Source: JACQFK01 sp964619955
Lineage (GTDB): Bacteria > Planctomycetota > MHYJ01 > JACPRB01
Direction: 5' to 3'
Assembly (NCBI GenBank): GCA_964619955.1
Contig: CAZUJF010000005.1
Location: 124,001-188,000, forward strand
DNA length: 64,000 bases
Below the pieces are notes generated by a model. It had not been told where the DNA came from. It searched no databases and saw nothing but the letters and a program-made list of their open reading frames with translations. Each line of letters begins with the position of its first letter. Positions within the stretch are counted from its first letter, which is position 1. Of this stretch, positions 7,885-19,504 are shown piece by piece. Made by a program: the position numbers and the translations under genes.

Positions 7885-9192
7885 ATGGATACCGCGTTAC
7901 ATCGCGTTTCATTTCAGGTTCTCACCGACGCCCAGCTGTTGTCGATGATCGGCAGCTCCGCCGACCGCCTCCCCCGCAGCGCCGTGGAGGAGGGCGTCCG
8001 CCGCGGCGCCCGCTTCGCCGGCGCGCTGACGGAGCTCTGCCGGGACGAGCAGTCCTGGCGCCAGACGGGCGCGGCCTACTGGGCCCCCGTCCACGCCACG
8101 TTCATCCTCGGCGCGATGGAGAGCGAGGCCGCGCTCCGCGGTCTGCTCGCGGCGCTGCGCTGGTCGGTGCTCTACGACGTGGACTGGGTCCACGAGCAGC
8201 TGCCCTCGCTCTTCGGCCCCATCGGCCGGGCCGCGATCGCGCCCCTCCGGGCGCACGTCGCGGACGCCGCGGGCTCCGAGGCCGGACGCACGACCGCGAT
8301 CCGCTGCCTCGCCGGCGTGGCGGCGCACCATCCCATCCACCAGGGCGAGATCCTCGACTCCCTGCGGGCGCTGGCCGACGACGACGCGCAGCCGGAGTTC
8401 GCGCGGCGCGCCGCGGCGGAGGTGCTGATCGCGTTCGTGCGTCCCGGCGACCGAGGCGCGGCGGCGGGCGCGGCGATCCGGCAGCAGTGGTCCGACCGGC
8501 CCGCGTCGTTCGACGTGGCCGACGTCGAGGCCGCCTGGGCGCGGGGCGTGCAGCGCCTCGCCGCCTACCGGCAGGACTGGCTGGATTTCTACGGCCCCGA
8601 GGCGGTGGAGTCCCGGCAGCGCCGCTGGCGCGCGGAGGCGGAGGACCGCCGCTGGGCGCGGGGCACCGAGGACGGCGCCCCCTGGGTGGAGGAGCAGCGC
8701 CAGCGCTTCCTCACGAAATTCGAATTCACGCTCGGCGACCTGGACGACCAGGAGCGTGGCGACGCCTGCTGGGTCTCCGAGTCGCTCGTCGACTACCTGG
8801 TCTGGCACGAGGGCGCCGCCCCCTGGCGCCTGAACGGCCCGACCACGTTCGGCTACCTGATGGACTACTTCTCGCGCCGGGTGATGCTGGATCACCCCGG
8901 CCGCATCGAGGCCGTGCCGCCGCAGCTGCTGCGCTTCGCCCGTTTCTGCGCGGAGCGCGCGTTCATCGCCGGCGAGGACCTCGCCGACGTGGAGCGCGTC
9001 GTGGAGGAGGAGCGGGACGCCTTCGTGGGCGTCGCGCTCGATCCCGAGCGGCGCCGCATCGCGCGCGAGGTGCTCGAGCGGATGGTGGCGGCGGGGATCG
9101 ACCCCCGGGATCCGGGTCGCGGCGTGGTCGCGCCCGCCCCGCTGCCCCCGTCGAAGGAGCGGCCCACCTCCCGCCGCCAGCGCCCGGGCTGA
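7885..9192 (+). CDS. Unknown protein with HEAT-like helical repeats
   Basis: A 435-residue soluble protein that I do not recognise as a named family. The first half looks like paired helices of HEAT type (FARRAAAEVLIAFVRPGD, GRTTAIRCLAGVAAHHPIHQ) and resembles proteins that count HEAT repeats in conditioned surroundings. The second half is Trp- and Arg-rich, with EDRRWARGTEDGAPWVEEQ and WVSESLVDYLVWHEG. The C-terminal 25 residues are Pro- and Arg-rich and probably disordered. GGAGAGAGAGG just before ATG 7885 gives a strong ribosome site, and TAGAAT about 40 bases upstream is a possible -10. It is flanked by the opposite-strand transpeptidase-like gene and the M16 operon, so context gives no clear role. 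Confidence 0.7.
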   Translation: MDTALHRVSFQVLTDAQLLSMIGSSADRLPRSAVEEGVRRGARFAGALTELCRDEQSWRQTGAAYWAPVHATFILGAMESEAALRGLLAALRWSVLYDVDWVHEQLPSLFGPIGRAAIAPLRAHVADAAGSEAGRTTAIRCLAGVAAHHPIHQGEILDSLRALADDDAQPEFARRAAAEVLIAFVRPGDRGAAAGAAIRQQWSDRPASFDVADVEAAWARGVQRLAAYRQDWLDFYGPEAVESRQRRWRAEAEDRRWARGTEDGAPWVEEQRQRFLTKFEFTLGDLDDQERGDACWVSESLVDYLVWHEGAAPWRLNGPTTFGYLMDYFSRRVMLDHPGRIEAVPPQLLRFARFCAERAFIAGEDLADVERVVEEERDAFVGVALDPERRRIAREVLERMVAAGIDPRDPGRGVVAPAPLPPSKERPTSRRQRPG

Positions 9193-9216
9193 GCTTTCAG
9201 GTGTGATCCGGGGCCG

Positions 9217-9236
9217 GGGCCCGTATAATCGGGCCC
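9217..9236 (+). promoter_or_regulatory. TATAAT -10 box enclosed by a perfect inverted repeat
   Basis: TATAAT at 9224-9229 is flanked on the left by GGGCCCG and on the right by CGGGCCC, a perfect 7-bp inverted repeat with the -10 as its spacer. The expected transcription start is near 9236, giving a leader of about 25 nt with the GGAGG that serves the M16 gene at 9261. The symmetry could be a repressor site overlapping the promoter. Confidence 0.6.
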
Positions 9237-9260
9237 GATTCGATGGCCGGAGGACCCCGG

Positions 9261-10754
9261 ATGAACTGTCTGAGCGCTCTTGTCCTGTCCCTTGCCGCGG
9301 CGCAGGAGGACCCCTTCAAGTTCCCGATCGAGGAGCTCGTCCTCGACAACGGGATGCGCATCCTCATCGTCGAGCGGCGCGACGTGCCCCGCGTCTACTG
9401 TTCGCTCTGGTGGCGCGTCGGCTCGGTCCATGAGCGTCCCGGCGCCACCGGCCTCTCGCACTTCTTCGAGCACATGATGTTCATGGGCACCGACCGGGTC
9501 GGGACGAAGGATCCCGTCAAGGACGCGGAGCTCAACGCGAAGATCGAGGCCGTCATGGGTCGGATCCGCGAGATCAAGCTCCGGCGCCTCGAGCGCGCCC
9601 GCCGCGGGGAGCCCGTGAACGCCGCCGACGAGGAGTCGTACAAGGCGCTCTGGAAGGAGTACGAGGGCCACGTCGAGGCCCAGAAGGCGGTCATCGTCCC
9701 GGAGCACCTTTCCAAGATCCTTCAGTCCGCGGGGGGGACGGGGCTCAACGCGACGACGTCCTTCGACCGCACGAACTACTTCGTCGAGCTGCCCGCCAAC
9801 AAGGCCGAGCTCTTCCTCTGGCTGGAGAGCGACCGCTTCCGCCAGCCCGTCTTCCGCAGCTTCTACCCGGAGCGCGAGGTCGTGAAGGAGGAGCGGCGCA
9901 TGCGGACCGACTCCACCCCGACCGGCCTGATCGGCGAGGCCTACTGGGCGTCGTTCTGGCAGGCGCATCCGTACCGCTGGCCGGTGATCGGCTGGATGAG
10001 CGACATCGACCAGTACTCGCTCACGGACGCGCAGCGCTATTACGACACGCAGTACTCCCCGGAGAACTGCACCGCGATCTTCGTCGGGGACGTGAACACG
10101 GAGGAGCTGAAGCGGCTCTGCAAGGGCTACTTCGGGCTCCTGAAGCGGAAACCGGCGGGACGCGATCCGGTCGTGACCGTCGAGACCGAGCAGGCCGCCG
10201 AGAGGCGGATGCGGGCCGAAGCGGACGCCAACGACGAGATCAACGTCCGCTGGCACGGCCCCTCGGGCGTGCATGCGGATTCCGCGGCCTGCGACCTGCT
10301 CATGACGGTCTTCGGGGGCCGCAGCGGGCGGCTCCACCGGCCGCTGGTCGAGGAGAAGAAGCTCGCGCTCGAGGTCGAGGCGTACTACCACTCGCTCCGC
10401 TACGGCGGGGTCATCCATCTCGGGGTGAATCCGCGCGAGGGCGTGGATCCGGCGGAGGCCGAGAAGGCCCTGCTCGCCATCGTGGAGGAGGTCCGCGAGA
10501 AGGGCGTCACGGAGCGCGAGCTGCAGAAGGCGCGCAACCAGCAGATGGCGGATCTCGTGCGCGGACTCAAGACGAACGCGGGCATCGCCCAGCAGCTCGG
10601 CTACTTCGAGACCATCGGCACGCAGAAGGACTTCTTCGCCTACGCCCGGGCGATGCAGGCCGTCACGGCGGCGGACCTGCAGCGCTGCGCGAAGCAATAT
10701 CTGAAGCCCACGGGGCGCAACGTGCTGACGATCGTGCGGAAGGAGAAGAAATGA
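9261..10754 (+). CDS. M16 family zinc metalloprotease, catalytic subunit
   Basis: A 497-residue pitrilysin-type peptidase. ATG 9261 is chosen because GGAGG at 9249-9253 is 7 bases upstream and the protein then opens with a signal peptide (MNCLSALVLSLAAAQEDP). The inverted zinc motif HxxEH is present in GLSHFFEHMMFMG near residue 70, with the downstream Glu ligand expected around the REVVKEERRMRTD segment. An insertion of about 50 charged residues follows the motif (NAKIEAVMGRIREIKLRRLE). The stop overlaps the ATG of the next, non-catalytic M16 gene by ATGA, so the two halves are translationally coupled and should form a heterodimer in the cell envelope. Confidence 0.93.
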   Translation: MNCLSALVLSLAAAQEDPFKFPIEELVLDNGMRILIVERRDVPRVYCSLWWRVGSVHERPGATGLSHFFEHMMFMGTDRVGTKDPVKDAELNAKIEAVMGRIREIKLRRLERARRGEPVNAADEESYKALWKEYEGHVEAQKAVIVPEHLSKILQSAGGTGLNATTSFDRTNYFVELPANKAELFLWLESDRFRQPVFRSFYPEREVVKEERRMRTDSTPTGLIGEAYWASFWQAHPYRWPVIGWMSDIDQYSLTDAQRYYDTQYSPENCTAIFVGDVNTEELKRLCKGYFGLLKRKPAGRDPVVTVETEQAAERRMRAEADANDEINVRWHGPSGVHADSAACDLLMTVFGGRSGRLHRPLVEEKKLALEVEAYYHSLRYGGVIHLGVNPREGVDPAEAEKALLAIVEEVREKGVTERELQKARNQQMADLVRGLKTNAGIAQQLGYFETIGTQKDFFAYARAMQAVTAADLQRCAKQYLKPTGRNVLTIVRKEKK

Positions 10755-12234
10755 GGCGCGCGACGCTCCTTCTCATCCTCGGGCTGGGGGCCTGCCGCGG
10801 CGCGGCGCTGGAAGCGCCGCCGGTGGCGCACTTTGACCAGATCCCCTACCGCCCGCTGACGTTTACGGTCCCCGACGCCGCCGCGATGCGGGTCGTGCTG
10901 GCCGGCGGCATTCCCGCCTACCTGGTGGAGGATCCCGCGCTGCCGATGGTCGACCTGCGGATCCTGGTCCGCGGCGGCAGTTTCGACGAGCCCAAGGGCC
11001 GGGAGGGCCTGGCCGACCTGACGGCGAGCCTGATGCGCACGGGCGGTACGGCCGCGCGGGCGCCGGAGGTGGTGGACGAGGAGCTCGACTTCCTCGCCGC
11101 GCAGCTCTCCATCGGCGTCGACGACGTGCAGGGCGCGGTCTCGCTCTCGATCCTTTCGAAGGACCTCGACAAGGGCCTCGAGATCCTCTGGGACGTGCTG
11201 AAGAACCCCGCGTTCAAGCAGGACCGCCTGGACACGCTGAAGGCGCAGGCGCTGGACGGGCTCAAGTCCCGGAACGACCGCACCGCCTCGATCGAGGCGC
11301 GCGAGGTGAACCAGCTTTTCTACGGGGACTATCCGCTGAACCGGCTCACGACGAAGGCGTCGCTGGAGGCGCTGACCCGCGAGGATCTGCAGGCCTACCA
11401 CCGCTGGTGGATGCAGCCGAAGAACTTCCTGATCGCGGCGGCGGGCGCGTTCAAGCGCGACGAGCTCGTCAGGAAGCTCGAGGCGGCGTTCAAGGCCTGG
11501 CCGGCGCCCCCCGAGCCCAGCGCGCCGCGGGTCGTCCCGCCGCCCGTGACCCAGCAGCCGAAGCCGGGGATCTACGCCTTCCACAAGGAGGGCAAGAACA
11601 TCAACCAGGGCCGGGTGACGTTCGGACACATGGGCGTCGACGTCAAACACCCCGACGTGCAGGCGCTGCGCGTGATGAGCTACATCCTGGGCGCGGGCGG
11701 CTTCAGCTCGCGGCTCATGCAGAAGGTGCGGACGGAGGAGGGGCTTGCCTACGACGTGCGCAGCGACCTGCGTCCCGGCATCGTCTATCCGTTCCCCTTC
11801 AAGTTCATCTTCCAGTCGAAGAGCGAGTCGGTCGCGTACGCGGGCAAGCTCTGCCTTGCGGAGATCGAGAAGATCCGCACGGGCGGGGTGAGCGCCGAGG
11901 AGCTGAAGGCGGCGCAGCAGTTCTACGTGGACGCGTTCCCGGCGCTCTTCTTCGGCACGCGCTTCCAGACGGCGGCGACGTACGCGCAGGCAGAGCTGGT
12001 CGGGCTGCCGAAGGACTACTACACGACCTACCGCGAGAAGATCCAGAAGCTGACGACGGACGAGATCCGGCGCGTGGCGCAGGAGCACCTCAAGCCGGAG
12101 CGCTTCGCCTGGGTCGTGGTGGGCAACCTGGCGGACATCAAGAAGGGCGACGGGAAGCATCCCGTGAAGCTCGAGGATCTCGGCCCGGTCACCGAGCTGC
12201 CCCTGGCCGACCCCTACACGCTGGAGAGAAAGAA

Positions 12235-12238
<4 letters not shown>
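10751..12238 (+). CDS. M16 family protein, non-catalytic partner lipoprotein
   Basis: A 495-residue M16 homologue with a lipoprotein signal (MRRATLLLILGLGACRG; lipobox LGAC). The position of the zinc motif reads GLADLTASLM, with no HxxEH, so it cannot bind zinc. It keeps the substrate-binding Arg/Tyr segment of partner subunits, GGFSSRLMQKVRTEEGLAYDVRS. This matches the alpha/beta arrangement of bacterial M16 pairs, in which one chain supplies the metal and the other the R/Y pair. It overlaps the upstream catalytic gene and the downstream glycogen phosphorylase gene by ATGA at both ends. Confidence 0.92.
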
Positions 12239-14751
<2,513 letters not shown>

Positions 14752-14787
14752 AATGGGGTAGGATCACCTAATACGGGGAGTGAGACG

Positions 14788-16260
14788 ATGATGACCCTGA
14801 CGGCGGCTTTGCTTGCGGTGAGCTTGGTCGAACCGCTGGCGCTCCTCCAGGAAAACGCGACCGCGGTGCGGACCGAGAAGTCCGACTACACGACCGCGGT
14901 GGCGAAGTGCCGCGAGGCGGAGGGCCTCATCGATTCCGACCCCCAAAGCGCCATCGACCGCCTGACGGAAGTCATCGCGAACCCCAAGGTCGCCGCCAAG
15001 ATCGAGCGGCGCCTCCGCATCGAGGAGCGTCCCGCCGAGTACACGCCCTACTACAACTTCACGCCGTACCTCTACCGCGCGCAGGCGCGGATCGCGCTGG
15101 CGAAGAAGCTGGAGAAGACGGACGCCGAGGTCGCGCAGAAGCTGCTGGCGGCCGCGCTGGAGGATCTGAAGGAATCCTCGGGCCGGAAGGTCGACAAGGC
15201 GGGGGAGCTCGTCAAGGGGGTGGAGGCCGAGGTCGCCAAGCTCAAGGCGGCGGCCTTCAGCGCGCCCTCGACGCCCGCCGCGGCGGACCCGCTGGTCAAG
15301 TTCCGCGAGACCTGGGACCCCTACCTCCTCGAGCAGAAGTTCAAGTCGGCGCTCAAGCTCATCGAGTCGGACAAGACGCTGACCGCGGAGCAGAAGAAGG
15401 GGTTCCAGACGACCACGGAGCAGAAATGCCGCGATCTCGTCCTGAGGCAGGTCGCGGCCTTCCGTCCCCGCTTCGTGAGCGGCCTCTCGCAGGGGCTGGA
15501 CCGGCTGACGTCCGACGAATTCGACGTGATCTTCGCGCTGCCCGCCCCGGACGAGCTGGTGGCGAGCCATCCCGTGCTGGACTGGGCCCGCCTGCATCTC
15601 GCGGCGTTCCGGGACGTGCAGGCCGGCCGCGCCGCGCCGCCGACCCTGCTGCCCGCGGCCGCCGCGGCCGCGGTCCTGGAGACGGAGGGGGCGAATCCCT
15701 GGTTCCAGGCCGTCGAGGCGGCCGCCTATCAGGGTCTGAAGGCGGCCGTGACGGCGGAGGTGGATCGTTCGAGGGACGCCGCGAAGGCGGACCGGGAGAA
15801 GGCCCGGGCCCAGGCCCTGGCGCTCGCCGGGCAGTGGAAGGCCTTCCTGCAGAAGGTGGATCCCAAGATCCAGGAGCGCAACCGCTTCCTGGCGGATCAC
15901 GACGGACAAGTCTCGCGTCTCCTCGAGGCGTTCCCGTCCGACCTCGCCGAGCTGGACAAGCTCGACGCGCTGCTCGAGGGGGTCTTCGCGGCGGCCTCGC
16001 CCGAGGCCGAGCTCGAGAAGGTCGAGCGGACGCTGGAAGGCCTTGAAGCGCGCGCCAACATCTCCCGGGAGTCGCGCCAGCGGCTCTTCACGGGGCGCGC
16101 CGTGGCGGCGGCCCTGCGCGGGCTGCTCGCCGGGCGTTCCGAGGACGCCGTGGCCTCCGAGCTGTCCGCGATCCGGGGCAAGCTGCGCGAGGTGGGCGGT
16201 CCCGCCGAGGTGAAGCAGTACGGGCCGCGGGTGGAGAAGGTCGTGGCAGGGTTGCGGTAG
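14788..16260 (+). CDS. Exported helical protein of unknown function
   Basis: A 490-residue protein with an N-terminal signal-like segment (MMTLTAALLAVSLVEPLALL), after which it is almost wholly alpha-helical and rich in Ala, Lys and Glu. An early stretch, AVAKCREAEGLIDSDPQSAI, looks like a TPR-type helix pair. The rest has coiled-coil character (DRSRDAAKADREKARAQALA). No catalytic motif is visible. GGGGAG 7 bases before ATG 14788 sets the start. TAGAAT at 14749-14754, overlapping the glgP stop, may be its own -10. It converges on a Ser/Thr kinase gene 38 bases away; its shape recalls kinase-associated helical proteins, but I cannot name a family. Confidence 0.7.
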   Translation: MMTLTAALLAVSLVEPLALLQENATAVRTEKSDYTTAVAKCREAEGLIDSDPQSAIDRLTEVIANPKVAAKIERRLRIEERPAEYTPYYNFTPYLYRAQARIALAKKLEKTDAEVAQKLLAAALEDLKESSGRKVDKAGELVKGVEAEVAKLKAAAFSAPSTPAAADPLVKFRETWDPYLLEQKFKSALKLIESDKTLTAEQKKGFQTTTEQKCRDLVLRQVAAFRPRFVSGLSQGLDRLTSDEFDVIFALPAPDELVASHPVLDWARLHLAAFRDVQAGRAAPPTLLPAAAAAAVLETEGANPWFQAVEAAAYQGLKAAVTAEVDRSRDAAKADREKARAQALALAGQWKAFLQKVDPKIQERNRFLADHDGQVSRLLEAFPSDLAELDKLDALLEGVFAAASPEAELEKVERTLEGLEARANISRESRQRLFTGRAVAAALRGLLAGRSEDAVASELSAIRGKLREVGGPAEVKQYGPRVEKVVAGLR

Positions 16261-16298
16261 CTCGTAGCTTGTAGCCGGGGCAGGAAGCGAAGCGAGGC

Positions 16299-18209
16299 CT
16301 ACTGCTCCGTGACGCGGAGCTGGGGGTCCTGCAGGCGCCCGCTGAGGAGCACCGCGCGGCCGTCCTTGAGCTGCGCCGCGGCCAGCTTCACCGATTTCTT
16401 GCCGAGCTGGGGGTGCGCCAGCTCGATCTCGTAATCGCCGATCTCCAGGTTGGCCACGACCAGCGGCGTGGCGCGCTGGGCGAGGGGCACGTCCTTGCCG
16501 CCGCGCTTGAATTTCGTCACCTCGGCGTAGGGCCCGACGATCACGCGCAGGGTGAAGCTGCCCTTGTAGTCGGCGATCTTGGCGGCCTCGGCGCGGGTCT
16601 TGGCGACGGAATCCATCGTCCGTTTGAGCGCCTCGACGCCCTTGCCCGCCGCGGCGAAGGTGTCGCACCAGCCCACGATGTGGGCGGCGGCCGCCCGCTT
16701 CTCCTCGATGCCGCCGGAGAGGCGGCTGAGCCGGGTCTCCGCCTTGTCGGCCTGGTTGGAGCACCAGTCGCGCACGTCCGGCTCCCGCAGCGGCGCCTCG
16801 GTGTTCAGCGAGGCGAGGAGCTTGCGGGCCCGTTCGGCGAGCGTCGCGTCCCCCGGCTTCCAGTCGTCGTGGTCGAGCAGATCGCGCACCTCGAGCCAGG
16901 CGTTCCGCCAGGCCGCCTCCTTCTTGGCGGCCTTGTCCTCGACGGGGACCGCCACCGGGGCCGGCACGGGCGCGGGGTTCACGACGACCGCCGGCTGCGC
17001 CGGCGGGGGCTGGACCGGGGGCGGCTTCTTCAGCAGGACGGCCGCGGTGACGCCGCCCGCCAGCAGGACGGCGAGGCCGGCCACCAGGGGCCAGACGTTC
17101 CGCTTCATCTGCCGGGCGGCGAGCTTGATCGAACTCGGCGAGCGCGCCTCGACCTCCTGGTTGGAGAGGTGCCGCTTGAGGTCCTCGGCGAGGGCGTGCG
17201 CGGTGGGGTAGCGGTCGGCCTTCTCCTTGGACATCGCCTTGAGGATGATGGCCTCGACCTGCTCGGGGATCTCGGGGTTGTGGCTGCGGGGCGGCGCGGG
17301 CTCGTCCTTGCAGACCTTCATCAGGATCTCCATCGGAGTCTGACCCGTGAAGGGCTGCTTCTTGCAGAGGACCGCGTACATCGTGGCGCCCAGCGAATAG
17401 ATGTCCGTCTGGCCGTCGATCGCGTCGAGCCGGCCCTGCGCCTGCTCGGGGGGCATGTAGGCCGGGGTGCCCATGATCGCGCCGGACACGGACAGCGAGC
17501 TCTCCGCCTGGATCGCCTTGGCGAGGCCGAAGTCCATGACGTAGGGCCAGCGGTCGCTGGTGAGCATGACGTTCTGGGGCTTGAGGTCGCGGTGCACGAC
17601 GCCCGCCTTGTGGGCGGCCTCGATGCCCTGGGCCACCTTCATGAAGATGTCCAGGAGTTCGTTCATCGGCAGGTTGATCGCGGCGGCCATGGTGGAGCCG
17701 TCGATGTACTCCATGGCGAGGTAGTGGCGGGTGGACTGGCCGGCCTGCGTGGCGGGGGCCTCGCCGACCTCGTAGATGGGCGCGATGTTGGGGTGCCGCA
17801 GGCGGGCGGCGAGCTTGGCTTCGCGCTGGAAGCGGAGCACGTCCTCGTCGTCGGACACGATCAGGAACTTGATGGCGACCCAGCGGGTGAGCTTGCGGTC
17901 CCAGCCCTTCCAGACCGTGCCCATGCCGCCCTTGCCGATCTGCTTGACGAGGATGTACTGGTTGATCTGGCGGCTGAGGTCGCCCTCGAACTGCCGGGCC
18001 TCCTCGGGGATGTCGTCGATGCGGGACTTGGAGGAGGCGGCGCCCTTCTTGTTGGCGGATCCGCTGGCGGAGCTTTTGCAGTCCTTGTGGCTCTCGCCGG
18101 CGTAGGAGGAGCCGCAGTCCCCGCAGACCTTGGTGGTGACGTCGACGCCGCCGGAACCGGAACCCGACGGAGTCTTGTCGGGATCCGGCATTTTGATGGT
18201 ATCGCCCAT
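16299..18209 (-). CDS. Membrane Ser/Thr protein kinase with N-terminal zinc ribbon and C-terminal PEGA-like domain
   Basis: A 636-residue Hanks-type kinase. Residues 27-45 hold CGDCGSSYAGESHKDC, a small Cys cluster. The kinase domain (about 82-350) has GKGGMGTVWKG, the ATP Lys in VAIKFL, HRDLKPQN and DFG. A transmembrane helix follows near 375-395 (VWPLVAGLAVLLAGGVTAAV). A Pro/Val linker and helical part lead to a C-terminal beta domain (GSFTLRVIVGPYAEVTKFKR, then GDYEIELAHP) that resembles PEGA repeats. TATAAT lies 10 bases before the ATG with no Shine-Dalgarno, so the transcript is leaderless or nearly so. The N-terminus DTIKMPDPDK resembles motifs in the other kinase and the coiled-coil protein in this window. 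Confidence 0.93.
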   Translation of the reverse strand: MGDTIKMPDPDKTPSGSGSGGVDVTTKVCGDCGSSYAGESHKDCKSSASGSANKKGAASSKSRIDDIPEEARQFEGDLSRQINQYILVKQIGKGGMGTVWKGWDRKLTRWVAIKFLIVSDDEDVLRFQREAKLAARLRHPNIAPIYEVGEAPATQAGQSTRHYLAMEYIDGSTMAAAINLPMNELLDIFMKVAQGIEAAHKAGVVHRDLKPQNVMLTSDRWPYVMDFGLAKAIQAESSLSVSGAIMGTPAYMPPEQAQGRLDAIDGQTDIYSLGATMYAVLCKKQPFTGQTPMEILMKVCKDEPAPPRSHNPEIPEQVEAIILKAMSKEKADRYPTAHALAEDLKRHLSNQEVEARSPSSIKLAARQMKRNVWPLVAGLAVLLAGGVTAAVLLKKPPPVQPPPAQPAVVVNPAPVPAPVAVPVEDKAAKKEAAWRNAWLEVRDLLDHDDWKPGDATLAERARKLLASLNTEAPLREPDVRDWCSNQADKAETRLSRLSGGIEEKRAAAAHIVGWCDTFAAAGKGVEALKRTMDSVAKTRAEAAKIADYKGSFTLRVIVGPYAEVTKFKRGGKDVPLAQRATPLVVANLEIGDYEIELAHPQLGKKSVKLAAAQLKDGRAVLLSGRLQDPQLRVTEQ

Positions 18210-18212
18210 GTC

Positions 18213-18229
18213 GGGCTAAATTATAGCCC
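18213..18229 (-). promoter_or_regulatory. TATAAT -10 for the zinc-ribbon kinase, inside an inverted repeat
   Basis: On the minus strand TATAAT occupies 18225-18220, ending 10 bases before the kinase ATG. The surrounding bases form GGGCTA-N5-TAGCCC, a perfect 6-bp inverted repeat that embeds the -10. There is no room for a Shine-Dalgarno between the predicted transcription start and the ATG. Confidence 0.6.
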
Positions 18230-19411
18230 TCGGCGGAGCCGGGGGGCAAGGGCCGCGGCGAAGAGGGCGAGGAGCCCCAGGAACAGCCCCCCGGGCGCGG
18301 CGGATCCGCAGGCGCACTCGCGGTCCCGGGTGCCCTCCTCGTGGTCGTTGTAGCGCGGCTGGAGGGACATCGGCACCTCGTTGAGCTCGTTGGAGACGCC
18401 GCTGGACATGACGCCGTTGGCCACGACGACGTAGTAGTAGCGGTTCGGGTTCACGACCCCGGTGTCGAGGTAGCTGGTTCCGGTGACGGTGGCGACCAGA
18501 TTGGCCGGGATGGCGGCCGTGCCGGGGCTGCCGCTCCGGTAGACCGAGTACGAGGACGCGCCGGCCACCGCGGTCCAGGTGAGCAGGAGCTGGTTGCCCT
18601 CCGGGCTGCTGAGCGAGGTGAGCGTCGGGGCGGCCATGCCGTTGACGAGGACGCCGATCTCCGGCTGCGACAGGGCCCGGTTGAAGATCCGGGCCTCGTC
18701 CATGTAGCCCTGGAGGCGGTTCGAGCCATAGTCGCTGCCGAGGTGCAGGGGGTCGGTGCTTGCGCCCAGAGCGCCGACGGGGACGGCCGTGGGACCGGTG
18801 ACGACGCTAGGACCGCCGATGGGAGTGCGGTAGAGGGTGATGGTGTTGGCGCCGGAATCGTAGACGCCGGCAATATGGATCCAGGCATTGGCGGCCTGCG
18901 TATTGAAATTGTACTCGGCGACCTCATATTGGGCGGTTCCGTTGCCGATGGCGAACTGGGGGTAGTTGTACCCGGCCCCGACCCCGCCCAGCCGGAGAAG
19001 GTAGCCGCTGATCGACGTGGTGTAGTTCCACTTTTCAATGAGGCCCATCTGATTGGCCGTGACCGCGGTGGGCCGCACCCAGACGGCCAGCGTGAGCGAC
19101 CCCGTGATCGACAGGGAGGCGTTGTGGGGGACGGTCATCCGTCCGGGATTGGTCGCGGCATTGGCGATCTGGAGGCTCTGGGAATTGCCCGCAGGCACGG
19201 AAGGGGGAGTGGTGGCCGAGACCGCCGCGCCGGTCTGGAGCGTGCCGGTGTTGCCGTTGCCGGAAGCGTCGGTCACCGAGGTGCCGCTGACGTTTCCGGG
19301 TTCGAAATCATAGTAGGCCACGAGACTGGGGATCGCCTGGAAGAAGACCGCCGCGCCCGCCGTGGACGCGAGCAGCAGGCCCAGCAGCGCCGAAAACTTT
19401 TTCGAACCCAT
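18221..19411 (-). CDS. LamG/concanavalin-like surface protein with C-terminal sorting tail
   Basis: A 396-residue secreted protein. It has a signal peptide (MGSKKFSALLGLLLASTAGA) and then a LamG/concanavalin-A-like jelly roll of about 200 residues (YYDFEPGNVSGTSVTDASGN; LTLAVWVRPTAVTANQMG; GYMDEARIFNRALSQPEIGV). A fibronectin-type III domain follows (LTSLSSPEGNQLLLTWTAVA). The extreme C-terminus has Cys/Gly (CACGSAAPGG), a hydrophobic helix and a basic end (RLRRGL), the layout of MYXO-CTERM or rhombosortase-type anchoring signals. ATG 19411 is 4 bases after GGAGG; an in-frame GTG sits just before it. Likely exported and surface-attached; the ligand is unknown. Confidence 0.85.
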   Translation of the reverse strand: MGSKKFSALLGLLLASTAGAAVFFQAIPSLVAYYDFEPGNVSGTSVTDASGNGNTGTLQTGAAVSATTPPSVPAGNSQSLQIANAATNPGRMTVPHNASLSITGSLTLAVWVRPTAVTANQMGLIEKWNYTTSISGYLLRLGGVGAGYNYPQFAIGNGTAQYEVAEYNFNTQAANAWIHIAGVYDSGANTITLYRTPIGGPSVVTGPTAVPVGALGASTDPLHLGSDYGSNRLQGYMDEARIFNRALSQPEIGVLVNGMAAPTLTSLSSPEGNQLLLTWTAVAGASSYSVYRSGSPGTAAIPANLVATVTGTSYLDTGVVNPNRYYYVVVANGVMSSGVSNELNEVPMSLQPRYNDHEEGTRDRECACGSAAPGGLFLGLLALFAAALAPRLRRGL

Positions 19412-19504
19412 CACCCCTCCGGAAATTCAGGACGAACCCATGGACTCCGGGTATGGGTGGGGGGAGGAGGCGCGGAAATAACGCTGAAATGAAATTAAGT
19501 TGCC

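Noticed and set aside
14764..18249. Open frame of 1161 codons on the minus strand
   Set aside because: It lies antisense to the exported helical protein and in another frame of the kinase gene. Its composition (Arg, Gly, Pro, Ala) is that of a high-GC shadow frame, and the kinase and helical proteins have clear domains or starts.
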